The notes under the pieces were generated by a model. That model worked only from the letters and a program-made list of their open reading frames with translations. It made no database searches and was not told the DNA's origin. DNA of 64,000 nt, taken from an uncultured Chromatiaceae bacterium (lineage in GTDB: Bacteria > Pseudomonadota > Gammaproteobacteria > Enterobacterales > Alteromonadaceae). The stretch covers positions 17,072 through 81,071 of the forward strand of contig CAMLRA010000003.1 of the NCBI GenBank assembly GCA_946482325.1, given 5' to 3'. Position numbers and translations under genes: made by a program. Position 1 is the stretch's first letter, and every line of letters begins with the position of its first letter. This document shows, piece after piece, positions 36,703 to 46,426 of the stretch.

Positions 36703-37107
36703 ATGGCAACTTTACTGACCATCGGCGATGCGGCGAAAGCCAGCGGCTTAAGCGCCAAAATGATCCGCCACTACGAACAGTCTGGGTTGCTGCGAAAATC
36801 TGCCCGGACTGACGCGGGTTATCGTTTGTATAACAGTGAACAAATCAATCAGTTACGCTTTATCCGCCAGGCGCGTAATCTTGGTTTTTCACTATCAGAT
36901 ATCCATGCCCTGCTGGAGCTGTGGCAAAACCCCGAGCGCGAAAGCCGGGCGGTAAAACAACTGGCCCAACAGCATCTCGCTGAAATCGCCGCCAAAATTG
37001 CGGAACTGCAACATATGCAGCAAGTGCTGACCGCGCTGGCAGACAGTTGCAAAGGCGACGGCAGCCCACACTGCAATATTCTGAATCAGCTGGCAAAACC
37101 GGACTGA
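36703..37107 (+). CDS. cueR: MerR-family copper-responsive regulator
   Basis: 134 residues from the ATG at 36703 with AAGGAA upstream. A winged-helix N-terminus (LTIGDAAKASGLSAKMIRHY) and long dimerisation helix are followed by the metal loop Cys116-x7-Cys124 (CKGDGSPHC), the two-Cys signature of CueR for Cu(I). It is co-transcribed with copA, giving autoregulation. The only matching operator seen is the one before copA. Confidence 0.93.
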   Translation: MATLLTIGDAAKASGLSAKMIRHYEQSGLLRKSARTDAGYRLYNSEQINQLRFIRQARNLGFSLSDIHALLELWQNPERESRAVKQLAQQHLAEIAAKIAELQHMQQVLTALADSCKGDGSPHCNILNQLAKPD

Positions 37108-37110
37108 AGT

Positions 37111-37548
37111 CTAGGATTTCCCCGGCTCAAACCGACGCTGATGGGCACTGAAATCCGGCACCGCGCGCTGATAATCGGTCTGAAATAAACTCGAATGCAC
37201 AATAAAATCGGCGGTGGCTTTGTTACAGGCCACCGGGATATTCCACACCACGGCAAGGCGAATGAGCGCTTTGACGTCCGGGTCATGCGGCTGGGAACTG
37301 AGCGGGTCCCAGAAAAATACCAGCCAGTCGATTTTTTGCTCGGCGATTAAAGCACCGATTTGCTGGTCACCACCGAGTGGCCCGCTGGCAAAACAATGCA
37401 CCGGCAGCTGCAATTTGTCGCTGATGAGGCGCCCGGTGGTACCGGTGGCGTACAAGGTTTTGTGTTGAAAAAAAGCCGCATGCGTTGCGACCCAATCCAG
37501 CAATTCAGCTTTTTTACCGTCGTGGGCAATCAGGGCGATAGATTTCAT
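37111..37548 (-). CDS. mgsA: Methylglyoxal synthase
   Basis: 145 residues from the ATG at 37548 with AAGGAA upstream; an upstream in-frame extension lacks family similarity. It converts dihydroxyacetone phosphate to methylglyoxal, a phosphate-release bypass of lower glycolysis. Family motifs present are [10 protein letters not shown] (N-terminus), TGTTG (phosphate site), [10 protein letters not shown] and [20 protein letters not shown]. The length is close to the E. coli enzyme (152). It is convergent with cueR, whose stop is 3 bp away, so the two transcripts overlap at their ends. Confidence 0.94.
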   Translation of the reverse strand: MKSIALIAHDGKKAELLDWVATHAAFFQHKTLYATGTTGRLISDKLQLPVHCFASGPLGGDQQIGALIAEQKIDWLVFFWDPLSSQPHDPDVKALIRLAVVWNIPVACNKATADFIVHSSLFQTDYQRAVPDFSAHQRRFEPGKS

Positions 37549-37597
37549 AAGGTTCCTTTGCGAAACAGAGTCGGTTGAACATAAGGTATCAAAGAGT

Positions 37598-37623
37598 AAA
37601 AAAAAAGCCCGGCAAAGCCGGGC
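37598..37623 (-). terminator. Terminator of ilvC
   Basis: On the minus strand GCCCGGC-TTT-GCCGGGC is followed by nine T. It lies 66 bp after the ilvC stop at 37689. Confidence 0.92.
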
Positions 37624-37688
37624 AAACAACCAAGGTCCACGTAAAAAACTCAGTGTGGGGCTGGCAGCGCTATTGAAGCGCTCGCCAA

Positions 37689-39170
37689 TTAAGCACTAAT
37701 TACAATCCGCTTCATCGCGGTCATATAACCCCGTAATTTCTTGCCAACGATTTCCACCGGATGATTACGGATGGCGTCGTTTACTTCAATCAACCGCACG
37801 TTATCAACACCGTTGCTGGCTGAGGCTAAACCTTTGCCCAACAGTTCAGGGCTGATGTTGTTCACCAGGTCGCGCAGCATCGGTACTGCTGCGTTGGCAA
37901 ACAGATAGTTACCGTATTCTGCCGTGTCGCTGATCACCACGTTCATCTCATACAGACGTTTACGCGCAATAGTGTTCGCGATCAGTGGCGTTTCATGCAG
38001 CGACTCATAATAGGCTGATTCTTCCACGATACCGGCTTCAACCATGGTATCAAACGCCAGTTCAACACCCGCTTTCACCATCGCGACTAACAAAATTGCG
38101 CGGTCGAAATAATCCTGCTCTGCGATGTGCTCGCTGGACACCGGCGCATTTTCAAAACCGCTTTGACGGGTTTCTTCGCGCCAGCCCAGCAGTTGTTTGT
38201 CGTCGTTCGCCCAGTCCGCCATCATCGTCTCAGAGAACTTGCCTGAGATGATGTCGTCCATGTGCTTGGCAAACAGCGGCTGCAGAATGCCTTTTAATTG
38301 TTCAGCCAAATCATAGGCTTTGATTTTCGCCGGGTTCGACAGGCGGTCCATCATGTTGGTGATACCACCGTGCTTCAGCGCTTCGGTGATGGTTTCCCAG
38401 CCAAACTGGATCAGCTTGGCAGCAAAACCGGCTTCATAACCATCAGCAGCCAGTTTGTCGTACGCCAGAATCGCGCCGGTCTGTAACATGCCGCACAGAA
38501 TGGTCTGCTCACCCATCAAATCTGATTTCACTTCCGCCACAAAGCTGGATTCCAGCACGCCGGCACGGTCGCCGCCGGTAGCAGAGGCATAAGCTTTGGC
38601 GATCGCCAGGCCGTTGCCGTTCGGGTCGTTTTCCGGATGCACCGCAATCAGCGTCGGTACACCAAAACCACGTTTGTATTCTTCGCGCACTTCAGTACCC
38701 GGGCACTTCGGCGCCACCATGATGACGGTGATGTCTTTGCGGATTTGCGTGCCTTCTTCGACGATATTAAAACCGTGCGAATAAGCCAGCGTCGCGCCTT
38801 GTTTCATCAGCGGCATTACCGCTTTGACGACTGAAGTGTGCTGTTTGTCCGGCGTCAGGTTCAGTACCAGATCGGCCGTTGGAATTAATTCTTCGTAAGT
38901 GCCTACAGTGAAACCATTTTCGCTGGCCTGCAGGAAAGATTTACGTTTCTGGGCAATAGCGTCAGCACGCAGTGCATAAGAAATGTTCACGCCAGAATCG
39001 CGCATGTTCAGGCCCTGATTTAAACCCTGAGCGCCACAGCCAACGATGACAACTTTCCAACCTTTGATAAAGTTACAACCGTCAGCAAACTCTTCTTTTT
39101 GCATAAAACGGCATTTGCCCAGCTGCTTTAACTGCTGGCGTAAGTTCAGTGTGTTGAAATAATTAGCCAT
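37689..39170 (-). CDS. ilvC: Ketol-acid reductoisomerase (class II)
   Basis: 493 residues from the ATG at 39170, where the family N-terminus [11 protein letters not shown] begins. Class II enzymes have two C-terminal knotted repeats and reach about 490 residues, as here. The NADPH loop is [18 protein letters not shown], and Mg2+-binding acid residues lie in the C-terminal repeats. It converts acetolactate/acetohydroxybutyrate in branched-chain amino-acid synthesis. It is divergent from ilvY, as in enterobacteria, and has a terminator at 37598-37623. Confidence 0.96.
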   Translation of the reverse strand: MANYFNTLNLRQQLKQLGKCRFMQKEEFADGCNFIKGWKVVIVGCGAQGLNQGLNMRDSGVNISYALRADAIAQKRKSFLQASENGFTVGTYEELIPTADLVLNLTPDKQHTSVVKAVMPLMKQGATLAYSHGFNIVEEGTQIRKDITVIMVAPKCPGTEVREEYKRGFGVPTLIAVHPENDPNGNGLAIAKAYASATGGDRAGVLESSFVAEVKSDLMGEQTILCGMLQTGAILAYDKLAADGYEAGFAAKLIQFGWETITEALKHGGITNMMDRLSNPAKIKAYDLAEQLKGILQPLFAKHMDDIISGKFSETMMADWANDDKQLLGWREETRQSGFENAPVSSEHIAEQDYFDRAILLVAMVKAGVELAFDTMVEAGIVEESAYYESLHETPLIANTIARKRLYEMNVVISDTAEYGNYLFANAAVPMLRDLVNNISPELLGKGLASASNGVDNVRLIEVNDAIRNHPVEIVGKKLRGYMTAMKRIVISA

Positions 39171-39295
39171 CTGTCGATCCTGATAATTCTGATTTGCCGG
39201 TCCGGTGGTGCAACAAGCACTGTGGGAGCTTTGGCAGAACAACGCTCTGTGCGCTGTTTTGATAAAGCCAGCATAGGCCACTGGTTTCATTGCGT

Positions 39296-39352
39296 GAAGT
39301 GATATATTCTCAAAACAGTATTTCACTTTTTGCAATTAAGAATCTGCAATCG
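39296..39352. promoter_or_regulatory. ilvC/ilvY divergent control region with TGCAAT repeats
   Basis: The 205-bp gap holds two direct TGCAAT copies (39331-39336, 39345-39350) and a nearby TTCACTTTTTGCAATT stretch. IlvY of enterobacteria binds TTGCAA-type sites between ilvY and ilvC. This makes it a likely IlvY operator; exact boundaries are not determined. Confidence 0.45.
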
Positions 39353-39375
39353 ACAGGTTGTAGCAAAGGAATCTG

Positions 39376-40272
39376 ATGGATATCCGCAGCGCGCAGCTTT
39401 ATCTGCATCTGGCCAGCAGCCTGAATTTCAGTAAAACCAGTGAACAGCTCTATGTGTCGCCGTCGACGCTGACGCGCATTATTCAGCGCCTCGAAGATGA
39501 TTTAGGCGTGCAGTTATTTAGCCGTGACAAAAGGTCGGTCCGGTTAACTCCGGCTGGCGTGCGTTTTCAGCAGTTTGTGAAGCAGTACCTGGCTGACTGG
39601 CATCAGCTGCAGGTTGATTTGTCATTAACCTCAGACGCGCTGCAAGGCGAGATCCGGCTGTTTTGTACTGTCACCGCCAGTTACAGCCATTTACCAGCCA
39701 TTCTGGATAAATTCCGCCTGCTGTGCCCGAAAGCTGAAATCAGCCTGACTACCGGTGACGCCGCGCTGGCGCTGGAGAAAGTGAAAAACGACGAAGCGGA
39801 TATTGCGCTGGCTGTTTATCCACCGAATTTACCGCTGAATATCGCTTTTGCCAGTATCGCCAAATTACCGCTGCAGCTGATAGCGCCGGTGATCCCCTGT
39901 AAGGTCAATGATTTACTCAGTGAAGCGGCACCAGACTGGGATAAAATCCCGCTGATTGTGCCGGAGCATGGCCCGGCGCGCAGCCGCCTCGATGCCTGGT
40001 TAAAACATCAGGGCATCACGCCAAATATTGTCGCCAAAGTGGAAGGCCACGAAGCCATGGTCAGTATGGTGGCGCTGGGTACTGGCGTAGCCATTGCGCC
40101 CGATCCTGTGGTGCAGCACAGCCCGGTGCGCGACCGGGTGCGCGTGCTGGCGCTGGATTATCAGTTCAGCCCTTTTGATTTGGGCATCTGCATGCAATCC
40201 AAACGCCTGCACGAACCGCTGATGCGCGCCTTCTGGCAAGTGGCCTCAGGTGGCCCGGCCCTGCAGCAATAA
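39376..40272 (+). CDS. ilvY: LysR-family activator of ilvC
   Basis: 298 residues. The winged HTH is at the N-terminus (residues 17-40, with SEQLYVSPSTLTRIIQRLE), followed by a LysR effector domain. Divergent placement to ilvC and the sequence DIRSAQLYLHLASSLNFSKT are characteristic of IlvY, which activates ilvC when acetolactate or acetohydroxybutyrate is present. The ATG at 39376 follows AAAGGA. Its 3' end overlaps the convergent ABC permease by 27 bp. Confidence 0.92.
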   Translation: MDIRSAQLYLHLASSLNFSKTSEQLYVSPSTLTRIIQRLEDDLGVQLFSRDKRSVRLTPAGVRFQQFVKQYLADWHQLQVDLSLTSDALQGEIRLFCTVTASYSHLPAILDKFRLLCPKAEISLTTGDAALALEKVKNDEADIALAVYPPNLPLNIAFASIAKLPLQLIAPVIPCKVNDLLSEAAPDWDKIPLIVPEHGPARSRLDAWLKHQGITPNIVAKVEGHEAMVSMVALGTGVAIAPDPVVQHSPVRDRVRVLALDYQFSPFDLGICMQSKRLHEPLMRAFWQVASGGPALQQ

Positions 40273-42657
40273 GGCGATAGGTTTTTGCAACAGCCGCAGC
40301 GCAGGCAACACTGTGGCCAGCAATACCAGACCCAGCAGCAGTTCCAGCGCCGGTAATACAGCACTGTACTGAAACACCGGTGCGCCTAATTTGCCGCTCA
40401 GCCAGGGCGAAAGCCCTGCCGCCAACAGCGCACAGACCGGCAGGCTAAACAGTAATAACCCGAGCTGATGGCCACATAAGCGGCTGATTAAACCCGGTAC
40501 TGTAGCGCCGACCGCAAGCTTGGTTGCCAGCACACTTTGCTCGAGCAGCAGCTGGGTTTTCAGCTGATAATACAAACTTAACGCGGCCAGCAAGCTAATC
40601 ACGCCGGCTAACAGCAACGAGATGCGGGCAAAAATCCAATAAGGTTCATTCATTTGCTCCAGCTGGGTAGCCAAAGTGCCTTGGTAGCTGATGTCTAAGT
40701 CCTGGCCTTGCCGGTCGGCCCAGTCTTCCAGTGCTGTGGTCACTTCATCAACTAACGCCGGATTTGTGGTTAGCGTTAGAACATCATGCGGGCCCCAGCC
40801 ATTGACTTTCAGCTGGGTATACATCATCAGCATTGGCGCTGCAGCAACGCCGCGATGCGGCAGGTTTTGAATCACGCCACGGATTTGTGCCTGTAAGGGA
40901 AATGGGGCTATGTAGCTCAAAGTCGTGCCAGGCAAATCCGCATAGGTTTGGCCCGGCTCCAGCAAACGGTCGGCCAGCGCCCGGTTAATCACAATGCCGT
41001 CACTGTCTGTTTCGGCACTGCCAGCGATGATTTCAGCCCCGAGGAATTGCAAATAATTGCTGCTCATTTCAGTACTGTGGACAAACAACTCCAACGAGTG
41101 ACCATCTACAGTGGTAGTCAGTTTACGTTCCACCGGCTCAGTAAATTCGCTGGCAAACGCCACTTGTGCTGCTGAATACTGACCAAACTCACCGCGCTGC
41201 AGCGCTGCATCCGGCTGAATTCCGGGATTAAGCCGCAGCCGGATCTCCTCGAATGGCAACCAGCGGCTGATGGTTTTTTCCTGTTGCAGTAATTGGAACT
41301 GTAACGACAATGCCAATACCAGCGCCAGACCAGCAAAACTCAGTTGCAGCACTTGTTGCGCCCACGCCAGCCTTTGCTGTAATAAGTTGCGCTGGCCCTG
41401 ACGATTGCGGAACATCCGGGCGCGTCGCAATAGCCATAGTAGTGGCAACTGACTGCATAATAATAAAAATACACTCAGTACCAGGATTGCAATCGCCGTG
41501 TGTCCCCAATCAAACGGCACACCGGCACTGCCAAAATATTGCTGATAAACCCGTAAACCAGATAATAACGTCGTCCCCTGCCAATACAGCATCCCACCTA
41601 TGGCCAAAGCTGCGCACCAAAGTGGCAACTGCTCCAGCGCCAGCTGCCGGCTTAACTGCCGGCTGCGGGCACCTAAGACCTGGCGCATTCCCATTTCATG
41701 CTGGCGCTGCACCAGCTGACCGATCAGGCAAAATACCAGGTTAATAGCGACCACGGCACCGCATAACAGCGTCAGGCAACACAGCAACCAGAATTGCTGC
41801 AATAAGTCAGCGCGTTGCTCAGGAAACAGCTCAATACCCGGAATAATATCGGCCTGATGTTTATCTTCCAGCATTTTAAAAGCTTGCAGACCCAGCCATT
41901 CAACCGGTGTCGCATCATAGTTCTTGGCTAGCGCAGTGAGATCCGCCTCCGCTCTATGCTGAATAAAACCAATACTATCAGGAAGGTTTTCAGTCATCGC
42001 CAAGGCTTTCGGGCCGGAGCCTTTGCTGGTGTCATGGTCTTCATCAATGTCCAATAAAGGCAAAAACCGGTCTTCCCAAGGTAACCACAGACCCGGACGT
42101 TTCTCACTAAAGCGGTCCAGCGCCGGCGGTAATACCGCTGCAATCACATAACGTTTGTCATTTTCACGGACTAATACATCTAAGCCTTGAACTTCCGGCT
42201 TACCCAATAACTGCCAGAGCCAATGACTTAGATAAGCTGGCTGCGCCTGCCCTGCTTCCGGTCGGGTAAAAGGCGCTTGCAGCCCTAACACTGCTGGCAA
42301 ATTTTCGCTGTAATACATCAACTTAGTGCGGTCGATATTCTGTTCGGCAATCCGCAGCTCACTGCCCTCAAATTGCGCGATGGCCAGCGCCTTCACTTCA
42401 GGTTGCTGCTTTAGCCGGTACAGCTCCGCATTACTAACGGGTCGATAACGACCTTGCGGGTCGGTGCGGTGCACAGTCGCCACTAAATCTGCCGGCTGCG
42501 CCCAGCCCGGCAACGGTGTGCGCAGCTGTGGCCCTAATTGCAGCAGTAACAGCAATAAAGCACTGAAACAGCCTAAGCCGAGCGCCAGCAAACTCCATTG
42601 CAGGCGCTGGCCACGCCATAGGCGCCAGCCAAAACGAAGTGTGAACAGCAAATGCAT
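40246..42657 (-). CDS. ABC transporter permease, FtsX/MacB type
   Basis: 803 residues. Two FtsX-like membrane halves each follow a large periplasmic domain: membrane segments near residues 20, 315-420, 440-465 and 690-800. The layout matches DUF214 permeases of the MacB/LolCE superfamily. The ATG at 42657 overlaps the stop of the ATPase gene by one base (TGATG), indicating translational coupling. With the adaptor and ATPase it forms a MacAB-like efflux pump. The substrate is unknown; such sets export peptides, lipoproteins or antibiotics. Confidence 0.85.
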   Translation of the reverse strand: MHLLFTLRFGWRLWRGQRLQWSLLALGLGCFSALLLLLLQLGPQLRTPLPGWAQPADLVATVHRTDPQGRYRPVSNAELYRLKQQPEVKALAIAQFEGSELRIAEQNIDRTKLMYYSENLPAVLGLQAPFTRPEAGQAQPAYLSHWLWQLLGKPEVQGLDVLVRENDKRYVIAAVLPPALDRFSEKRPGLWLPWEDRFLPLLDIDEDHDTSKGSGPKALAMTENLPDSIGFIQHRAEADLTALAKNYDATPVEWLGLQAFKMLEDKHQADIIPGIELFPEQRADLLQQFWLLCCLTLLCGAVVAINLVFCLIGQLVQRQHEMGMRQVLGARSRQLSRQLALEQLPLWCAALAIGGMLYWQGTTLLSGLRVYQQYFGSAGVPFDWGHTAIAILVLSVFLLLCSQLPLLWLLRRARMFRNRQGQRNLLQQRLAWAQQVLQLSFAGLALVLALSLQFQLLQQEKTISRWLPFEEIRLRLNPGIQPDAALQRGEFGQYSAAQVAFASEFTEPVERKLTTTVDGHSLELFVHSTEMSSNYLQFLGAEIIAGSAETDSDGIVINRALADRLLEPGQTYADLPGTTLSYIAPFPLQAQIRGVIQNLPHRGVAAAPMLMMYTQLKVNGWGPHDVLTLTTNPALVDEVTTALEDWADRQGQDLDISYQGTLATQLEQMNEPYWIFARISLLLAGVISLLAALSLYYQLKTQLLLEQSVLATKLAVGATVPGLISRLCGHQLGLLLFSLPVCALLAAGLSPWLSGKLGAPVFQYSAVLPALELLLGLVLLATVLPALRLLQKPIALLLQGRAT

Positions 42658-43439
42658 CAGCCTGCCCTCTGTTCGGTCAGTGACGAGTTTACTGGCGCAA
42701 CACAAGTTGGCTGTGTTGCTGTGACTGTTGCTGTTACGACAAACTGACCATCAGCCAGATACAAACGGCGCTGCGCCCTGGCGGCCAGCTGCGGGTCATG
42801 TGTCACCATCAGCACTGTCGCGCCATTCTGGTGCAATTTAGCCAGCAGGTTCATCACAATCTCAGCGCTTTGTGAATCCAGATTCCCGGTCGGTTCATCT
42901 GCCAATAACAAACTCGGGTTAGTAATAAGCGCCCGTGCTATCGCCACCCGTTGTTGCTGACCGCCGGATAACTGCTCGGGATAAGCATCCAGCTTGTCTG
43001 AGAGCTCCACCTGCGTCAGCACTTGCGCTGCGCGGCTGCGGTAGTCCGCCGCTTTGACACCGGCTAAGTAACGCAGCGGTAAACTGACATTCTCCGCGAC
43101 AGTCATGCTGCTGATGAGGTTAAAGTTTTGAAAAATCCAACCAATGTGGCGGTTACGCAGCACACTATGCTGATAAGCCGACAAGCCCGGCACCGACTGG
43201 CCAAGCAGCAAATACTCGCCGGCTGAAAAGCTATCAAGCAAGCCGATAATCGATAACAAGGTTGATTTACCACTGCCGGAGCGGCCTTCGATCGCAACAA
43301 ACTCGCCGCGTGTCACTTGAAAATCCAACGACTGTAATACCGGCAGTTGCAGCTTACCCTGAGTAAAGACTTTAGAAGCCTGCCGGATGTCGATGAGGGT
43401 TTCCGCCTGATTGGATTGCGGGTTATGAGCTTCAGCCAT
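42657..43439 (-). CDS. ABC transporter ATP-binding protein, MacB/LolD type
   Basis: 260 residues from the ATG at 43439 with GGAGGA upstream. Walker A GRSGSGKST, signature LSGGQQQR, Walker B LLLADEPTGNLDS and the H-loop MVTHDPQ are all present. The sequence is of the MacB/LolD class that powers FtsX-type permeases. It overlaps the adaptor stop by 8 bp and the permease start by one base, so all three genes are one operon. Confidence 0.9.
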   Translation of the reverse strand: MAEAHNPQSNQAETLIDIRQASKVFTQGKLQLPVLQSLDFQVTRGEFVAIEGRSGSGKSTLLSIIGLLDSFSAGEYLLLGQSVPGLSAYQHSVLRNRHIGWIFQNFNLISSMTVAENVSLPLRYLAGVKAADYRSRAAQVLTQVELSDKLDAYPEQLSGGQQQRVAIARALITNPSLLLADEPTGNLDSQSAEIVMNLLAKLHQNGATVLMVTHDPQLAARAQRRLYLADGQFVVTATVTATQPTCVAPVNSSLTEQRAG

Positions 43440-44694
43440 TGAGGTCCTCCGGTGCAATTACATCGTTGTTTAACAGTGCCGCCGGCACCTGCAATAAAAT
43501 TTGTTCACCGGCTTTCACACCATCTAACAGCTGCATTTGTTTTGGCGTCAGGCTGCCGATCAGCACTTCGCGGCGCTGATATTGTTCAGTGGCAGCGTCC
43601 CAGACAAACAGCGCCTGGCGTTGTTGTGGTTTTTGAATATAAGAAGCGCGGTCACTGAGCAGCGTTTGCTCCTGGGTCCCGACATTGATATCGGCTTTGA
43701 CTTCAATATTGGCGCGGGCTGTATCCGGCAATTCACTTAACAACGCCACATCGACCCGTAAAAAGTTGTCCACCACATTGGGCGACACCCAGCTGACTTC
43801 ACCGAGCATGGGTTTACCTTTGATATTCAGCGTCACTGCCTGGCCGGGCTTCACTAAAGCGGCATCGACCGCACCGATTTTCAGCTCCGCTAATAATTGC
43901 CCGGGCTCAGCCACTTGCCCGAGCGCCTGGCCTGCCACCACCTGGCTACCCGGTTTTAAACTTTCATCCAGCGCAATCAGCTGACCGCTGATCTCGCTGC
44001 TGACGGCCAACGCCAGTACATCCTGCTTGGCGATATCCCGTTGTTTTTCTGCCCGTTGCCGGTTGAGCTCTGCCGCAGCCAGCCGGTTTTGGCTGGATTT
44101 AGCAAAGCCTTTGAGTTTCTCTTCGGCCAGCAGCACTTTTTGTTTGGCCTGCATCAGCAGCGCCTCGCTTTGGGCAAAATCCAGCGCTGAAACAATTTGC
44201 TGGCGAAACAGCTCTTGCTTGGCGGCCAGTTGAGTTTGCAACAGCTGCTGCTCGGCCTTGGCCAGCTGTAAATCATGCCGCAGTTGCAACTGCTCTTGCT
44301 CCAGCTGCTGCTGCAATAGTAAAAATTCGGCTTGCTGTGCTTGTAATGCCAGCTCTTGTTCTTCCAGCTGACGCTGTAATTTTGGATTCACCAGCTGCAA
44401 AATCGGCTGCCCGGCCTCGAGCATAGCGCCGGGCCTTTGCGCCAGCTGCAGCACCCGGCCTTCGGTCATTGCGATCAGGCTTTGCACTTTTTGTGGGACT
44501 AAAACGCCAAAGGCGCTGATTTGGTGATCTAAATTGCCCCGTGTCACCGGGCTATTCTGGGAAGTCTGGGCACTGGAACCCCGCACCGCGCCCGAGCTTA
44601 ACAAACCCAAGACGGTGGCCAGCGCGACGCATGTAACTAGCAGCATCAGTTTACGACTTCGCCAAAATGGCTGACGTTCTGCGGGAATTTGCAT
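43432..44694 (-). CDS. Periplasmic adaptor (MacA/HlyD family) of an efflux system
   Basis: 420 residues from the ATG at 44694. One N-terminal membrane anchor (LMLLVTCVALATVLGLLSSG) is followed by a lipoyl domain split by a long alpha-helical hairpin rich in Gln/Leu/Glu (about 110-220, predicted coiled coil). A beta-barrel and a membrane-proximal domain end it. It links the inner-membrane pump to an outer-membrane TolC channel, which is not in this window. It is first in the operon adaptor-ATPase-permease. Confidence 0.86.
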   Translation of the reverse strand: MQIPAERQPFWRSRKLMLLVTCVALATVLGLLSSGAVRGSSAQTSQNSPVTRGNLDHQISAFGVLVPQKVQSLIAMTEGRVLQLAQRPGAMLEAGQPILQLVNPKLQRQLEEQELALQAQQAEFLLLQQQLEQEQLQLRHDLQLAKAEQQLLQTQLAAKQELFRQQIVSALDFAQSEALLMQAKQKVLLAEEKLKGFAKSSQNRLAAAELNRQRAEKQRDIAKQDVLALAVSSEISGQLIALDESLKPGSQVVAGQALGQVAEPGQLLAELKIGAVDAALVKPGQAVTLNIKGKPMLGEVSWVSPNVVDNFLRVDVALLSELPDTARANIEVKADINVGTQEQTLLSDRASYIQKPQQRQALFVWDAATEQYQRREVLIGSLTPKQMQLLDGVKAGEQILLQVPAALLNNDVIAPEDLNG

Positions 44695-44868
44695 TGATGT
44701 CACATCCTCTGTGAAAAACTGCACAAACTGAGCATGATCAGTATGTTATTTAAAGACAAATGTAATTCTAATGTATATTTTCAGCAATAAATCAGTAAGT
44801 ATTTAACGCAAGTTAAAGAAAAATGCCGCCTAAAACCTAATGAAAAATTGATAATTTGAAGGAGTACC

Positions 44869-44943
44869 GTGAAAAATTGTTCAGCCAGGCAAAGAGTTGC
44901 CCAAAGCTTTACCCAACCTTTACCTGCCTTTTCGCCGTGTTGA
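44869..44943 (+). CDS. Possible 24-residue small ORF
   Basis: GTG at 44869 is preceded by AAGGAG with a 4-base gap, slightly short. The product begins MKNCSARQRVAQSF and ends in FSPC. No family is recognised. It lies in the 305-bp gap between the divergent efflux operon and the small lipoprotein. It could be a leader peptide or chance; the rest of the gap looks like AT-rich promoter sequence. Confidence 0.25.
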   Translation: MKNCSARQRVAQSFTQPLPAFSPC

Positions 44944-44999
44944 CGCAGCAATGACTAGACTAAATGGTGTCTGATAGCAAAACCGCAAAAGGTGCCAAT

Positions 45000-45197
45000 A
45001 TGAACAAAGTTGCTGACTCATCACTAAAAATTGGATTAACGGTTTTGATAGCGCTGCTGATGCTGTCCGGCTGTGTGGTGCACCCGGCACATCACCGCCC
45101 TGTGGTGGTGGCAAAACCAGTGACAAAAACTGTGGTGGTCAAACCGGCGGTCGTGGTGAAAAAACCTGTGGTGGTGCGAAAAGTCGTGGTGCACTAA
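45000..45197 (+). CDS. Small Val/Lys/Pro-rich lipoprotein
   Basis: 65 residues. The signal peptide ends in a clear lipobox (LMLSGC, Cys26), so the mature protein is about 40 residues, lipid-anchored. The mature part is mostly VVV-KP-type repeats (VVVAKPVTKTVVVKPAVVVK and so on) with a His-rich start (HPAHHRP). No function is recognised. AGG precedes the ATG at 45000. A strong terminator follows. The alternation of valine and lysine/proline would favour an extended basic strand, perhaps peptidoglycan- or LPS-facing. Confidence 0.65.
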   Translation: MNKVADSSLKIGLTVLIALLMLSGCVVHPAHHRPVVVAKPVTKTVVVKPAVVVKKPVVVRKVVVH

Positions 45198-45215
45198 TGC
45201 ATTAGGCCGAAAACG

Positions 45216-45240
45216 AAAAAGCCGCATCATGCGGCTTTTT
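45216..45240. terminator. Bidirectional terminator
   Basis: AAAAAGCCGCATCATGCGGC followed by TTTTT: a 10-bp stem with A/T tails on both sides. It serves the lipoprotein gene and the convergent sspB. Confidence 0.88.
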
Positions 45241-45272
45241 GCTTTGGAGCTGTGTAGATGGGCTTCAGCAGA

Positions 45273-45713
45273 TTATTTCACTACCCGTAAGTGACTGCCT
45301 TTTTTCGGTTTGTCATCGTCCGGGCCTGGCTCGGTCGGGCCTGCAGCCGGCACATCCAGCTCAAGCTCGGTGTCGTCCAGCTCATCTTCCTGCCATTCTT
45401 CTTCCGGCGTAAACATAGTGCCGGCGCCGTTTTCACGGGCATAAATCGCCAACACAGAACGCTGCGGGATATAAAGCGCAAATGGATTGCCGCTGAAACG
45501 GGCATTAAAGGTCACCGCATCATTACCCAGCAACAAGTTGCCGACAGCGCCCGGGCTGATATTCAGCACTATCTGGCCGTCTTTAACATGTTGCAGCGGC
45601 ACTTTCACGCCTGGCATAGTTGCATCTACGACCAGATAAGGTGTGCAATTGTTGTCCACAATCCATTCATAAAATGCGCGTAACAGATAAGGCCGATTGG
45701 GGGTCATTTGCAT
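45273..45713 (-). CDS. sspB: ClpXP protease specificity-enhancing factor SspB
   Basis: 146 residues. The conserved N-terminus RPYLLRAFYEWIVDNNCTPY, the VNISPGAV strand and the C-terminal ClpX-binding tail (SHLRVVK) are typical of SspB, which delivers ssrA-tagged proteins to ClpXP. A long acidic linker precedes the tail. The ATG at 45713 has GGAG upstream; the first in-frame start (TTG) is less likely. The sspA stop lies 17 bp upstream, giving the usual sspAB operon. Confidence 0.94.
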   Translation of the reverse strand: MQMTPNRPYLLRAFYEWIVDNNCTPYLVVDATMPGVKVPLQHVKDGQIVLNISPGAVGNLLLGNDAVTFNARFSGNPFALYIPQRSVLAIYARENGAGTMFTPEEEWQEDELDDTELELDVPAAGPTEPGPDDDKPKKGSHLRVVK

Positions 45714-45730
45714 CTTTTGGTCTCCAGCTT

Positions 45731-46366
45731 TCAATACATACCAGGATGGATCCGGCGCTCAGCGTCAGTCAACGACTGTTGAAAGGCGTCGCGTTCGAAC
45801 ATCCGCAGCATATAGTTTTTAATAGGTTTACTGCCAGGGCCGCTCAGTTCAATGCCAAGCAGCGGCAAACGCCATAACAGCACCGACAAATACACATCCT
45901 GCAGACTGTATTCATCACTCATAAAAAATGCGGTATCTGCAAAAATTGGCGCGGTCGATAATAAGCTTTCGCGTAAATCATGCCGGGCTTCAGCGGCATC
46001 TTCGCCGTCAGCCAGAATCTTCGTCGCCAGACCATACCAATCGTGTTTGATGCGATACATCATCAGACGAGTCTGGGCACGGGCCACCGGATACACCGGT
46101 AACAACGGCGGGTGTGGAAAACGCTCGTCCAGATATTCCATGATGATGTCTGCCTGGTACAGCGCCAGATCACGGTCAATCAGAGTCGGCAGGCTGCCAT
46201 AAGGATTCACTTCGTAGACATCTTCCGGCAGATTGCCAGGATGTGCGATCAGAATATCAGCGGCAATGCCTTTTTCTGCCAGTACGATCCGGACATGGTG
46301 ACTGTCCATCTCGGCGGCGGCACTAAATAAAGTCATGGTATTTCGTCTGCTGGCGTTGCTCGCCAT
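45731..46366 (-). CDS. sspA: Stringent starvation protein A
   Basis: 211 residues with a GST-like fold: a thioredoxin-like N-terminal domain (MTLFSAAAEMDSHHVRIVLA, then NPYGSLPTLIDRDLALYQ) and an all-helical C-terminal domain. SspA binds RNA polymerase and helps adapt to starvation and acid. The ATG at 46366 follows GGAGGAAG. It heads the sspA-sspB operon downstream of petC. Confidence 0.94.
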   Translation of the reverse strand: MASNASRRNTMTLFSAAAEMDSHHVRIVLAEKGIAADILIAHPGNLPEDVYEVNPYGSLPTLIDRDLALYQADIIMEYLDERFPHPPLLPVYPVARAQTRLMMYRIKHDWYGLATKILADGEDAAEARHDLRESLLSTAPIFADTAFFMSDEYSLQDVYLSVLLWRLPLLGIELSGPGSKPIKNYMLRMFERDAFQQSLTDAERRIHPGMY

Positions 46367-46386
46367 AGCTTCCTCCGGAAAAGGCA

Positions 46387-46406
46387 AAGGGGCCTTGCGG
46401 CCCCTT
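46387..46406 (-). terminator. Stem-loop between petC and sspA
   Basis: AAGGGGCC-TTGC-GGCCCCTT forms a perfect 8-bp stem; the minus strand continues TGCCTTTTCC. It is a weak terminator at best, so some read-through into sspAB is expected. Confidence 0.55.
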
Positions 46407-46426
46407 AAACAAACAGCGGCTGACGC

